In this document: piece after piece, positions 16,748 through 24,171 of the stretch
Layout: each line of letters opens with the position of its first letter
Numbering within the stretch: the stretch's first letter is position 1
Assembly (NCBI RefSeq): GCF_019091085.1
Contig: NZ_JAGXJY010000019.1
Coordinates: forward strand, 1-64,000
Direction of reading: 5' to 3'
Length of the DNA stretch: 64,000 nt
Origin: Mesorhizobium sp. GbtcB19
Lineage (GTDB): Bacteria > Pseudomonadota > Alphaproteobacteria > Rhizobiales > Rhizobiaceae
Notes under the pieces: model-generated
What the model saw: only the letters and a program-made list of their open reading frames with translations
What the model was told of the DNA's origin: nothing
The model's database searches: none
Position numbers and translations under genes: made by a program

Positions 16748-17430
16748 GACTCTGCTTTCAAAGGTTGCGGAACGGTCCCGGGCCGCAGCAGCCAGCCCAT
16801 CAGCGCAAGCGCGATCAAGGCGCCGAGCATTTCGGCAATAATGAAGCCGGGCAGATCGAGCGGGCGGATGCCGGAAAAAGTGTTGGTCAGCGAGCGCGCC
16901 AGCGCGACGGCTGGATTGGCGAAGGACGTTGAGGCGGTGAACCAGTAGGCGGCGGTAATGTAGAGGCCGACCAGCCACGGCACGGCTCGCTGCTCGAAGC
17001 GCAGGCCGGAGAGGATGACCGCGACCAGCCCAAACGTCGCGACGCCTTCGGAGAACCACTGTGCCGGGCCACTGCGCAGCTTGGTCGCGACCTCCAGCAT
17101 CGGCAAAGCGAACATGAGATGCGCGGCGAACGTGCCGGCAATGCCGCCCACGACCTGCGCCGCCAGATAGGCAGTAAGATCGCGGGCAGACAGCGACCGG
17201 TTGAGGCAGAACACCAGCGAAACGGCCGGATTGAAATGCGCGCCGGAGATCGGTCCGAGGATGGTGATCAACACCACCAGCATGGCGCCGGTTGCGAGCG
17301 TGTTGCCAAGCAGCGCCAGCGCGGTGTCATGCGTCAGCGTCTCGGCCATAATGCCGGAGCCGACGACCGTCGCCACCAGCAGACCGGTGCCCAGGGCTTC
17401 GGCCGCGAACCGACGTGGGAGATCGAACAT
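16744..17430 (-). CDS. aqpS: Aquaglyceroporin-type arsenite channel of the ars operon
   Basis: A 228-residue MIP-family channel with six membrane helices and two NPA boxes (residues 67-69 in HFNPAVS and 172-174 in FANPAVAL). Between arsR and arsC it matches the Sinorhizobium-type arsenic operon, in which AqpS lets internally made arsenite flow out, replacing a pump such as ArsB or Acr3. The ATG at 17430 comes just after the arsR stop (17433). The arsenite role is established for the operon type and inferred here from synteny. Confidence 0.9.
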   Translation of the reverse strand: MFDLPRRFAAEALGTGLLVATVVGSGIMAETLTHDTALALLGNTLATGAMLVVLITILGPISGAHFNPAVSLVFCLNRSLSARDLTAYLAAQVVGGIAGTFAAHLMFALPMLEVATKLRSGPAQWFSEGVATFGLVAVILSGLRFEQRAVPWLVGLYITAAYWFTASTSFANPAVALARSLTNTFSGIRPLDLPGFIIAEMLGALIALALMGWLLRPGTVPQPLKAES

Positions 17431-17432
17431 AC

Positions 17433-17783
17433 TCACGGCCGGGCCCCCTCGCCCGGCTGGCAGCAAGGCGCGGCGAGCGCCGGCGCGCAGATTTCCGGGC
17501 GACCCGAGCAGCAATCCTCCATCAGGAACCGGATCAGGCCGGACAGCGCGTCGTACTCGGCGCTGTAGACGATCGAGCGCGCGTCACGCCTCGCGCTTAT
17601 GAGGCCGGAGCGCTCCAGTTCCTTGAGATGGAAGCTGACATTGGACGGCGAGACCTCGACCTGTTCGGCGAGCGACCCGGCGGCAATGCCTTCCGGCCCG
17701 GCAACGACCAGCAGGCGAAGCAGGCGTAACCGTGTTTCCTGCGAGAGCGCGCCAAAGGCGATCAGGGCTTGACGCTCATCCAC
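17433..17783 (-). CDS. arsR: Arsenite-responsive ArsR repressor
   Basis: A 116-residue ArsR/SmtB winged-helix repressor (SQETRLRLLRLLVVAG, then VSPSNVSFHLKELERSG). Thiols for As(III) cluster in the C-terminal tail: Cys91-Cys92, Cys99 and Cys107-Cys108, the tail-cysteine arrangement seen in several soil-bacterial ArsRs rather than the CxC in helix 3. It starts at GTG 17783, directly next to its operator. It heads the aqpS-arsC operon and should also regulate the divergent DUF6428 gene. Confidence 0.92.
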   Translation of the reverse strand: MDERQALIAFGALSQETRLRLLRLLVVAGPEGIAAGSLAEQVEVSPSNVSFHLKELERSGLISARRDARSIVYSAEYDALSGLIRFLMEDCCSGRPEICAPALAAPCCQPGEGARP

Positions 17784-17785
17784 GT

Positions 17786-17801
17786 TTCAATAATCCTTGA
17801 A
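17786..17801. promoter_or_regulatory. ArsR operator between arsR and the DUF6428 gene
   Basis: TTCAA (17786-17790), 6 bp, TTGAA (17797-17801): an inverted repeat in the 42-base divergent space, next to a further TTGAAA at 17805-17810. The spacing and sequence fit rhizobial ArsR boxes. Confidence 0.65.
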
Positions 17802-17825
17802 ATGTTGAAATGAGGAATAGCCGAC

Positions 17826-18347
17826 ATGCTCTCTTCTGACAATCACAAAAACGCCGCTCCGCTGGATCCGTCCGATTTGACCATCGGCGACCTGCTGGTC
17901 GCGCTGGCCGATCACAAGGACAGGCCGCTGGTGTTCCGCTATGACGGCCAGCCCGTGAAGCCGGGCTATCATGTCACCGAGGTGAAGGCCGGACAGTTCT
18001 CGGCGCTGGATTGCGAAGCAAATCCGGAATCCTGGTCGGAAATCTTCGTGCAGTTATGGGACGTGGATGAAGGCGGGCCGGTCCACATGCCGGCCGGGAG
18101 GTTTTCCGCGATCATCCGCAAGGTCTCGGACCACGTCGCTCTCGATCAGGCGGCGAAGCTGACCTTCGAGGTCAGCGATGGCGTCCGTCCGATGGAACTG
18201 CACCGGGCGGCCCAGCCAAGCCTCGTTGGCGATGTCGTTGAGGTCGAGCTTTCACCACGGCCGGCAAGCTGCAAGCCACGCGACCGCTGGCTGAAGGAAC
18301 AGGCGGCCGCAAGCCAGCCGTGCTGCGGATCGAGCCGCTGCTGCTGA
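17826..18347 (+). CDS. DUF6428 family protein with C-terminal Cys-pair tail, divergent from arsR
   Basis: A 173-residue soluble protein. The body (SDLTIGDLLVALADHKDRPLVF, VKPGYHVTEVKAG, SWSEIFVQLWD) matches the DUF6428 family often found beside arsenic genes. The last residues read PCCGSSRCC, two vicinal cysteine pairs well suited to bind As(III), plus a further Cys at about residue 149. Sharing a 42-base control region with arsR, it is almost certainly arsenic-inducible. Function unproven; an arsenite sequestering, sensing or chaperone role is plausible. Confidence 0.8.
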   Translation: MLSSDNHKNAAPLDPSDLTIGDLLVALADHKDRPLVFRYDGQPVKPGYHVTEVKAGQFSALDCEANPESWSEIFVQLWDVDEGGPVHMPAGRFSAIIRKVSDHVALDQAAKLTFEVSDGVRPMELHRAAQPSLVGDVVEVELSPRPASCKPRDRWLKEQAAASQPCCGSSRCC

Positions 18348-18378
18348 CCCCAGTGAATGGCGCCGCGCCACCGCTGCT

Positions 18379-18468
18379 TCAGAACCGGATCACGCCATTG
18401 GCCTGCAGCAGGTACAGAGCCACGAGGACGATGGCGACTATCGCTACCCAGACGGCTGTCCTGCTCAT
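18379..18468 (-). CDS. Very small single-pass membrane protein
   Basis: A 29-residue frame, MSRTAVWVAIVAIVLVALYL followed by LQANGVIRF and a stop: a basic start, one transmembrane helix and a short tail. Tiny proteins of this design are common in rhizobia but are usually missed by gene callers. The ribosome site upstream is weak (GGGGAATTC), so confidence is moderate. Confidence 0.5.
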   Translation of the reverse strand: MSRTAVWVAIVAIVLVALYLLQANGVIRF

Positions 18469-18594
18469 GCGTGAATTCCCCTGTTGATCGGCAGCTATGA
18501 ACGCGCGCGCGGCGGTTGCGTTCCATGAGGTAGGCGGTTGCAGAACGCCGCGAGCAATTTCAAGTCACGAATTGCTGAACGGCGGGGCCGCGCG

Positions 18595-18867
18595 TCAATC
18601 CTTCAGCGTGTTGCTGTAGAGTGCCACGCCGACGCGGTCGTTGCGGCGCCACCGTACCAAGGCGCGATAGGCCATGTCGTCGGCCGGGACCTCGAGCAGG
18701 AAGCGTTCCGGGATCTTCACGTCGGCGGCGATGCGCAATTCGGCCCCCTGCTCGTGCTGATTCCTGATCGAGCAGCCGATCCTGACGCCATTGGCGATGA
18801 TCGTCGCTTCCTTGAGCACGAATTCGCGCACATGGCGACGGCGCTCGGTCTCGGGATAATCGGCCAT
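18595..18867 (-). CDS. PilZ domain protein
   Basis: A 90-residue single-domain protein. RRRHVREFV near the N-terminus carries the arginine-rich motif that binds c-di-GMP in PilZ proteins. GCSIRNQHEQGAELRI is a variant of the second motif, where (D/N)xSxxG becomes N-QHEQG, so c-di-GMP affinity is uncertain. The rest forms the beta-barrel (ALVRWRRNDRVGVAL). Confidence 0.8.
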   Translation of the reverse strand: MADYPETERRRHVREFVLKEATIIANGVRIGCSIRNQHEQGAELRIAADVKIPERFLLEVPADDMAYRALVRWRRNDRVGVALYSNTLKD

Positions 18868-18997
18868 ATATGGCGGGCTCCTCGGGCAAGGCTCTCCTCG
18901 CCATGGGCGGCACCATAGCAGCGAGGCCTTTCCGTTCCGTTAGCAATCGCTGAAACGACAATGAGCTCTTTGCCGGCGCTATTTCGCCCGGATCGTT

Positions 18998-19570
18998 TCA
19001 GTCGCCAGCGACCACGCCGCTCGCATGCAACACCCAGCGGCGGCCGTCGCTTCGGAACTCGGTGAGCGACAGCGGCTCGATGTCGATCTTCCAGACCGAG
19101 GCGAGCGGCGCGCCCAGCACATGCACAATAGCGGCGCGGACCGGCACGGCATGCGTGAGCGCGATCGTGTGGCCGCTCTCGCCAACCAGGCGCTCCATCA
19201 GCGCGGCAACGCGCCGGGCGACGGCGGCAAGCGTTTCGCCACCATGGGGTGCGGCGTCCGGACCGGATAACCAGGCGGCCATGCCTTCCGGGTCCTCGGC
19301 CTGCATCTCCTCGAAGCTTCTACCCGCCCAGCGGCCAAAATCCTGCTCGGCAAGCAGCGGCTCGACCGTTGCCGCGAGGCCAAGCGCCTCCGCCGTCTGG
19401 CGCGCGGCAAGCGCCGGGCTCGTCCAGACGCGGTCGGCGCGGCGCAGCGATGAGGCCAGCGCGGCGGTGCGCTCGAGGGCCCGCGGCTCCAGCGACTCAT
19501 CGTTCGGAAAACGCGCCTTTCGCATGCCAGGCGTTGCCCCGCTTGCGATCATCGTCAGCCGGGCGAACAT
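18998..19570 (-). CDS. Histidine-phosphatase-like protein lacking the catalytic histidine
   Basis: A 190-residue protein with the fold signature of the phosphoglycerate mutase/CobC superfamily: WTSPALAARQTAEALG (about 49-64), EQDFGRWAGRSFEEM (about 79-93), HGGETLAAVARRVAAL, and the second histidine in ALTHAVPVRAAIVHVLG. The first motif, normally R-H-G or a variant keeping His, reads LTMIASGATPG here, with Ser10 where the phosphorylated His belongs. It is probably inactive as a phosphatase or has changed chemistry. It is divergent from the cobalamin riboswitch and cbtBA, a usual neighbourhood for this subfamily. Confidence 0.75.
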   Translation of the reverse strand: MFARLTMIASGATPGMRKARFPNDESLEPRALERTAALASSLRRADRVWTSPALAARQTAEALGLAATVEPLLAEQDFGRWAGRSFEEMQAEDPEGMAAWLSGPDAAPHGGETLAAVARRVAALMERLVGESGHTIALTHAVPVRAAIVHVLGAPLASVWKIDIEPLSLTEFRSDGRRWVLHASGVVAGD

Positions 19571-19659
19571 CCCAAAGCTCCGTGGCCCAGTGAAATTTTA
19601 GCCGCACGAAGCCGTGCCCGCCATTACATGTCGTTGACAGGCGAACGAAGTGCTGACAA

Positions 19660-19760
19660 GTGTTTTAGTGCGATACGGGATTGGAAGCCGGTGCGAGTCC
19701 GGCACGGTCGCGCCACTGTAATCGGCACCTGCCGTAAGTCAGGCCTTATCCCGCAGCATT
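19660..19760 (+). ncRNA. Cobalamin (B12) riboswitch upstream of cbtB
   Basis: The core is recognisable: GGAAGCCGGTGCGAGTCCGG at 19683-19702, then CGCGCCACTGTAA (about 19709-19721) and GTAAGTCAGGCC near 19734-19745. The outer pairing is CGGGAT (from 19676) with ATCCCG (about 19748-19753). Adenosylcobalamin binding should shut down the cbtB-cbtA operon. A GGGA/TCCC hairpin just before the cbtB ribosome site (19771-19785) could be the expression platform. Confidence 0.88.
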
Positions 19761-19799
19761 GTTCGATCAACGGGACGCAGTATCCCAAGGGAGGTCAAT

Positions 19800-20009
19800 A
19801 TGTCCGACACCACCTTCGCCCCAAGCTACGGCCCGGTTGCGATTCCGGTTCGCGAGCTTCTGCCCTGGGCTATCTTCGCCGGCCTGATGCTGATGCTGAT
19901 GATCTATTTCGTCGGCGCGGAAGAAGGCGCGACGTCGCTGATCCGCGGCACGATGGTGCACGAATTCGTGCATGACGGCCGCCACCTGCTCGGCTTCCCC
20001 TGCCACTAA
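19800..20009 (+). CDS. cbtB: Cobalt transporter subunit CbtB
   Basis: A 69-residue protein with one transmembrane helix (ELLPWAIFAGLMLMLMIYFVG) and a histidine-rich C-terminus (HEFVHDGRHLLGFPCH), the CbtB hallmark. It works with CbtA in predicted B12-regulated cobalt uptake. The ATG has AAGGGAGG just upstream, and the riboswitch lies immediately 5'. Confidence 0.92.
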   Translation: MSDTTFAPSYGPVAIPVRELLPWAIFAGLMLMLMIYFVGAEEGATSLIRGTMVHEFVHDGRHLLGFPCH

Positions 20010-20047
20010 AGCGGTTCGGCATCGCCGAACTCGCGGCATCTGGGATA

Positions 20048-20094
20048 ACGCAATTCCGGACGAAAAACCGCCAGGCGCTTTTCCCGGAATTGCT
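20048..20094. repeat. Short palindromic intergenic repeat (RIME-like), copy 2
   Basis: ACGCAATTCCGGACGAAAAA to CCGGAATTGCT, the same unit as at 717-763. It lies between cbtB and cbtA, inside the operon, ending a few bases before the cbtA ribosome site. Confidence 0.75.
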
Positions 20095-20110
20095 TGAAGG
20101 GAAGATTGAC

Positions 20111-20851
20111 ATGGTTGGAAAGCTTTTGCTGCGCGGCATGCTTGTCGGGCTGGTTGCCGGGATTCTGGCGTTCGCCTTCGCCCGCGTCTATGGCGAGCCG
20201 CAGGTCGACAAGGCGATCGCCTTCGAGGAGCAGCAGGCCCAGGCCGCCGGCGAGGCGCCGGAGCCCGAGATGGTCAGCCGCGCCACGCAGGCAGGCATCG
20301 GCCTTGCAACCGGCGTGCTGGTCTATGGCGCGGCGCTTGGTGGGCTGTTCTCGCTGGTCTTTGCCTATGCCTATGGCCGCCTGGGCTCGCTCGGCCCGCG
20401 CGGCACCTCGGCGCTGCTGGCGCTGCTCGGCTTCCTTGCCGTGATCGTCGTGCCCAGCCTCAAATACCCGGCGAACCCGCCCGCGGTCGGCAATCCCGAA
20501 ACCATCGCCTACCGCACCGAGCTGTTCTTTATCATGATCGCGGTCTCGATCGCGGCGATGGTGGCGGCGGTGGGGCTGGCGCAGCGACTGTGGACCCGGC
20601 TCGGCGCCTGGAACGCCTCGATCGTGGCCGGGCTCGCCTTCCTGGTCGTCTTCGCCCTGGTGAAGGCGGCGCTGCCCGATATCAACGAGGTGCCGGAAAA
20701 CTTCTCGGCGACGGTGCTCTGGCAGTTCCGCGTCGCTTCGCTCGGCATCCAGCTGGTGCTGTGGGCCGTCGTCGGGCTCGGTTTCGGCGCGGTTGCCGAG
20801 CGCGTGGTCGCAGCGCGCGACCAGCGCGGCCCGGCACGCCGCTACGCCTGA
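20111..20851 (+). CDS. cbtA: Cobalt transporter subunit CbtA
   Basis: A 246-residue membrane protein with about five hydrophobic segments (first LLLRGMLVGLVAGILAFAFA, with EPQVDKAIAFEEQ following). It carries VPSLKYPANPPAVGNPETI, a conserved CbtA loop. It is the predicted permease subunit for cobalt uptake. The ATG at 20111 follows GAAGGGA. It is second in the riboswitch-controlled operon. Confidence 0.92.
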   Translation: MVGKLLLRGMLVGLVAGILAFAFARVYGEPQVDKAIAFEEQQAQAAGEAPEPEMVSRATQAGIGLATGVLVYGAALGGLFSLVFAYAYGRLGSLGPRGTSALLALLGFLAVIVVPSLKYPANPPAVGNPETIAYRTELFFIMIAVSIAAMVAAVGLAQRLWTRLGAWNASIVAGLAFLVVFALVKAALPDINEVPENFSATVLWQFRVASLGIQLVLWAVVGLGFGAVAERVVAARDQRGPARRYA

Positions 20852-20857
20852 AATCCC

Positions 20858-21490
20858 ATGCGTTGGCCGTCACGGTTCTTCGCCCTGGCGGCCAGTTTCT
20901 TTTTGGCGACCGCCCTGCTGGTCATTGTGGCCGCATCGGCGCAAGCGCATAGCGGGTCCTCCGCGCCCCCTGCTCCCGGCATCCAGATCCCAAGCCTGAC
21001 GCATGGCCAGATGGCGGTGATCGCCCGCTATCGCGGCGATATTCTTGCTCTCGCGCAAGCACAGACGGTGACCGACCCGACCTTCCGGCGGCTCTACAAT
21101 CACGGCAATCTGCAATTCACCTATTGCCTGTGGGGGCTGATGCCGAGCAGCCTCGGCGACGAGGAAAGCCCGTTCAACGAATGCAGCCACGCCTATCTCG
21201 CCACCGCCAAGGCGCTGCTGGCCTACATGGCGACGATGCCGTCGGCCGCGCGTGACGCGAAGGCGCTGATCTCCGACATTGACGCCGACATGGTGCGCAG
21301 CGGGGCCTCCTGGATTCTCTGCCAGTACAGCGGCGAGGCTTTCAGCACCGGCGCGGTGATCGAGCCCAGATGGCGGGATATGGTCTTCCACTTGCCGAGC
21401 CTAGCGGCGCTGCTTGCCACCATGGCGGCGCTGATGACGGCTGCGTCGTCGATCTTCGGCGGCCGGCGCCCGCGCACGGGCGCGGCATAA
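20858..21490 (+). CDS. Secreted/membrane-tethered protein of unknown function, third gene of the cobalt operon
   Basis: A 210-residue protein with a signal peptide (residues 1-30, ending AQAHS), a soluble central part with four cysteines (near residues 89, 110, 149 and one in the signal region excluded) and a C-terminal hydrophobic helix (LAALLATMAALMTAASSIF). It starts only six bases after the cbtA stop, so it is almost certainly translated from the same B12-regulated mRNA. I do not recognise a family. A periplasmic partner of the cobalt permease is the obvious guess. A copy of its last ~60 bases occurs at 23301-23357. Confidence 0.75.
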   Translation: MRWPSRFFALAASFFLATALLVIVAASAQAHSGSSAPPAPGIQIPSLTHGQMAVIARYRGDILALAQAQTVTDPTFRRLYNHGNLQFTYCLWGLMPSSLGDEESPFNECSHAYLATAKALLAYMATMPSAARDAKALISDIDADMVRSGASWILCQYSGEAFSTGAVIEPRWRDMVFHLPSLAALLATMAALMTAASSIFGGRRPRTGAA

Positions 21491-21606
21491 GCCGCTACCG
21501 GCACAAGAGTCCCTGTCTCGCCCAATCCCGAACGATCCTGCGCGGTCGCCGTGATGGAGCATCTGATACGATCTCCCTCATGGAAGACGACGGACTGCCC
21601 TGGCGC

Positions 21607-21966
21607 CTACCGGTAACCATGCAACAGCTGAAGCCGCGCCCGCCGAATTTGAGCGGTCAGCTGCCTCTCGGCCATACGCTGGCCGAACACCTTCGCAACG
21701 GCTGAGGCGGCCACCAGGATCGACGCCCAAAGCACGACCGCCATGATGCTCGGGCCGCGAGCCCAGAGAATGACCGTGCCGCAAAGCAATACCAGCGCCG
21801 CTGCCACCAGGCTGATCTTGCAGCCACACAGGTCATGCCTGCTAAGCGAGCGCTCCCAGCCCTGTATCCGAGGCTCATCCACGCCGGCGGCGCGCGCCTC
21901 GTTGAGAAGGTTGCTCACCGATTGCGCAAGCCGCGCGTTTCTCGAAACATCAGATATATGTGACAT
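21607..21966 (-). CDS. Small membrane protein next to the metalloprotease
   Basis: A 119-residue protein with a soluble helical N-terminus (SVSNLLNEARAAGVDEPRI), two adjacent transmembrane helices (ISLVAAALVLLCGTVILWA and IMAVVLWASILVAASAVAKV) and a basic tail. Its start overlaps the end of the metzincin-like gene by 17 bases, implying cotranscription and coupling. No family recognised. Confidence 0.6.
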   Translation of the reverse strand: MSHISDVSRNARLAQSVSNLLNEARAAGVDEPRIQGWERSLSRHDLCGCKISLVAAALVLLCGTVILWARGPSIMAVVLWASILVAASAVAKVFGQRMAERQLTAQIRRARLQLLHGYR

Positions 21967-22969
21967 GCGGGCTACTGCGGACGATAGCGCGCTGGAACGG
22001 ACTCAGGTTGTCGCCTCTATTTTCCCACGCAGGATACATAAGATTGGTCCGATCCGCGTCGCCCACGAAGACACCGTCGTGGGCAAGTCCGCAAGCGTGA
22101 CCAAGTTCGTGAGCCAGTGTGTTGCTGGCGAGTTGGACGGTCGCGTTCTTGTACTGCTTGAAATCTGCGGTGACCGGATCGAGCTGTGGGAAAACAACCA
22201 TCATACCACCCTGCACACAGACATAGCTGGCCAGCGGTCCGGCCGAGCAGCCGGTTTCGGTGTCGCCGACACCATCCACGATGAAGGCCACGATCGGAGC
22301 CCCTATGCCTATGAGCAGGGGTAGATTGTGCTCGTAGAGCAGATCCGCAATGGTGGTCTGGAAATAGATGCCGGCGTCCCCCATGTCCTCAGCGAACAAG
22401 CCGACGCCGGTATCCACAACCAGAGCATTCTTCACGGAAGGTCCGTGCACCAGATGCACCGTGGTTGTGACCTTGATGTCCGCCTTGTCACGAAAAATCT
22501 GTTCCGTGCGCTGAAGCGCCAGCTGGATGTCGTCGGGCTGAACGGTGAGAGACCGGTCGGGCCGCATGAGGATAATTACGTGGAGCCGTAGATTCTTAAG
22601 CGGGCGGATGCCGATCAGGCTCAACCCGGCGTCAAGCAAACCGACAAACTGCGACCAAGCCCATATCGTGGCTCCGATGATGGTCTTGACCCAAGTGCCG
22701 ATAACAGGAATTGCCAGAAGGGTGTTGACAATCTGTGAGCCGAGCGCCGCGAACAGCGATACGGTATAGCAGACCACCACAACCCATACTCTCACGACCT
22801 GATGGACGATGGTTGTGACCACCCTCACCACCGTGACGACTGCGTGACAGAACCAGTCCAATGGCCACGGCAAATCCTCGCAAACCTCATCCACCTGATC
22901 CACGAAGCTCTCGACGGTCTCCGTCCAGGTCTCGTCGAGCCTTTTGGTGATGGTGTCACAAATCTCCAT
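21950..22969 (-). CDS. Metzincin-like zinc metalloprotease with hydrophobic N-terminal region
   Basis: A 339-residue protein. Residues 287-297 read HELGHACGLAH, the metzincin zinc motif HExxHxxGxxH, followed by NLMYP at 309-313, the expected Met-turn. The N-terminal third has a Cys-containing amphipathic start and hydrophobic stretches (VVTVVRVVTTIVHQVVRVWV, about 44-63, and 66-105). It lacks a standard signal peptide, which is unusual for a secreted metzincin; the protease part probably sits across a membrane anchor. The ATG at 22969 follows GAGGGAG. Base use is visibly less GC-rich than the neighbours, suggesting transfer. The substrate is unknown. Confidence 0.7.
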   Translation of the reverse strand: MEICDTITKRLDETWTETVESFVDQVDEVCEDLPWPLDWFCHAVVTVVRVVTTIVHQVVRVWVVVVCYTVSLFAALGSQIVNTLLAIPVIGTWVKTIIGATIWAWSQFVGLLDAGLSLIGIRPLKNLRLHVIILMRPDRSLTVQPDDIQLALQRTEQIFRDKADIKVTTTVHLVHGPSVKNALVVDTGVGLFAEDMGDAGIYFQTTIADLLYEHNLPLLIGIGAPIVAFIVDGVGDTETGCSAGPLASYVCVQGGMMVVFPQLDPVTADFKQYKNATVQLASNTLAHELGHACGLAHDGVFVGDADRTNLMYPAWENRGDNLSPFQRAIVRSSPHVTYI

Positions 22970-23149
22970 TGGCGTTGGCTCCCTCAGCGTCAAACCAACA
23001 AGCAACTCGCAGGTGTGAAGAAATGCGCGGCTGCCAATTTATTCCGTTATCTTTTTCACATTGAACGTTATCGCCCGCAAAGAATGGCCCCTGAGCACCT
23101 GCCGGCCGATCTGGAGCCCGTTCGATATCCGCGGCGCCTAGCCGCCCGC

Positions 23150-23300
23150 CGCGGCTGGCGTAAGGATCGCCTGCCATCCAACGTCGGTATCGATAACGCC
23201 GCCACCCAGCCATGTTCGCCCCCGAAGCCTTCGCCGTCACCGCCGCCTGCTGCAGCGCGCTGAGCTCGATGTTCCTCCGTGAGCTCAAGGCCCGCGTTCG
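23150..23300 (+). pseudogene. Decayed copy of the 5' end of the EamA transporter gene
   Basis: From the ATG at 23212, MFAPEAFAVTAACCSALSSM is nearly identical to the start of the EamA gene at 24911. The 58 bases before each ATG begin with the same GCTGGCGTAA and have equal length. Homology stops at about 23300, where it joins a fragment of another gene. Confidence 0.8.
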
Positions 23301-23357
23301 GCGCTGATGGCGGCTGCGTGGTCGATCTTCGGCGCGAGACGCGCACGCGCTGCTTAA
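23301..23357 (+). pseudogene. Decayed copy of the 3' end of the third cobalt-operon gene
   Basis: GCGCTGATGGCGGCTGCGTG and the bases up to the TTAA closely match 21428-21490, the end of the gene at 20858. It is fused directly to the EamA 5' fragment. This junction is what a tandem duplication would leave. Confidence 0.7.
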
Positions 23358-23436
23358 CTGACCCGGGGCCAGCTGACCTCTACCAAGCAACGTGACGCGG
23401 CTCGTCGTGCTCCGCAGACCGCGCCAGGCAGCGCGA

Positions 23437-24069
23437 CTACTTCGAGCGCACCCCATAGGCGGCAAGGAACGCTTCGACCGAGGCATCGGCGTGGCGCTCA
23501 AGGTCGGCTTTCGAGCGCGGATTGCTCCCGGTGAACATGGCTTCGTTCATCGGAATCCAAAGCAGCATTCCAAAGAAATGGCTGGCCGCCAAACGGTGAT
23601 CGACGGTCTGCAACAGGCCTCGGCTGGTGAGCTTTTGAAAGCACGCCGCCACCGAGGCAAGCATGCGCTCAAAGCCTTTGTCGTACCAGCTGCGGCCAAG
23701 CTGCGGCATCCGATCGGCATTGGCGATAATCAGGCGCCGGAGCCTCAACAACTCGTCGTTCATCAGCGTCGCGGTCAATCGCCGGGCAAGCTGCTGCAGA
23801 CCACCCTCCAGGAAATTCGCCTCGGAAAGCAGCATCGTCACGGACTCGACGACGTCGTTGGTCTGGGAAGCGGTGGACTCCACGACTTCGGCGAAAAGCG
23901 TCTCCTTGTCCGTGAAATGCTTGTAGACGGTCTGCTTGGAAGCGCTTGCCCTGGTGGCGATCTCTTCCATGCTGGTCCCATCATAGCCCTTGGCGATGAA
24001 CGCGGCGGTCGCCGCCTCGATGATCTCACGATCCTTGCGGGCCGATCTGGTCTCAACAGCATTTTTCAT
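23437..24069 (-). CDS. TetR-family transcriptional repressor
   Basis: A 210-residue repressor. The helix-turn-helix lies at about residues 15-60 (DREIIEAATAAFIAKGYDGT, ASKQTVYKHFTDKETLF). The C-terminal part resembles the AefR-like domain found in efflux regulators. It is divergent from a VOC-family gene, with two related TACTAG motifs in between. Confidence 0.87.
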   Translation of the reverse strand: MKNAVETRSARKDREIIEAATAAFIAKGYDGTSMEEIATRASASKQTVYKHFTDKETLFAEVVESTASQTNDVVESVTMLLSEANFLEGGLQQLARRLTATLMNDELLRLRRLIIANADRMPQLGRSWYDKGFERMLASVAACFQKLTSRGLLQTVDHRLAASHFFGMLLWIPMNEAMFTGSNPRSKADLERHADASVEAFLAAYGVRSK

Positions 24070-24125
24070 GGCGCCCCTCGATCAGTACTAGACGGTACCG
24101 TTCCGTCATGATAGTCGTTTCTACA

Positions 24126-24144
24126 GTACTAGACTGACTAGTAC
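24126..24144. promoter_or_regulatory. Palindromic operator between TetR and VOC genes
   Basis: GTACTAGACTGACTAGTAC: 7-bp arms around a 5-bp centre. A related, more degenerate site begins with GTACTAGACGGTAC at 24085. Both lie in the divergent promoter region, as expected for TetR binding. Confidence 0.7.
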
Positions 24145-24171
24145 CCGTCAATGAAATGGAGGTTCAAACCG

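Noticed and set aside
16343..17059. Long N-terminal extension of ArsC
   Set aside because: The extension is the antisense/other-frame reading of aqpS; ArsC begins at MTVTIYHNPDCG, overlapping aqpS by four bases.
23068..23346. Gene in the region between metzincin and TetR genes
   Set aside because: The sequence is explained by two decayed fragments of neighbouring genes; the frames have no start signals.
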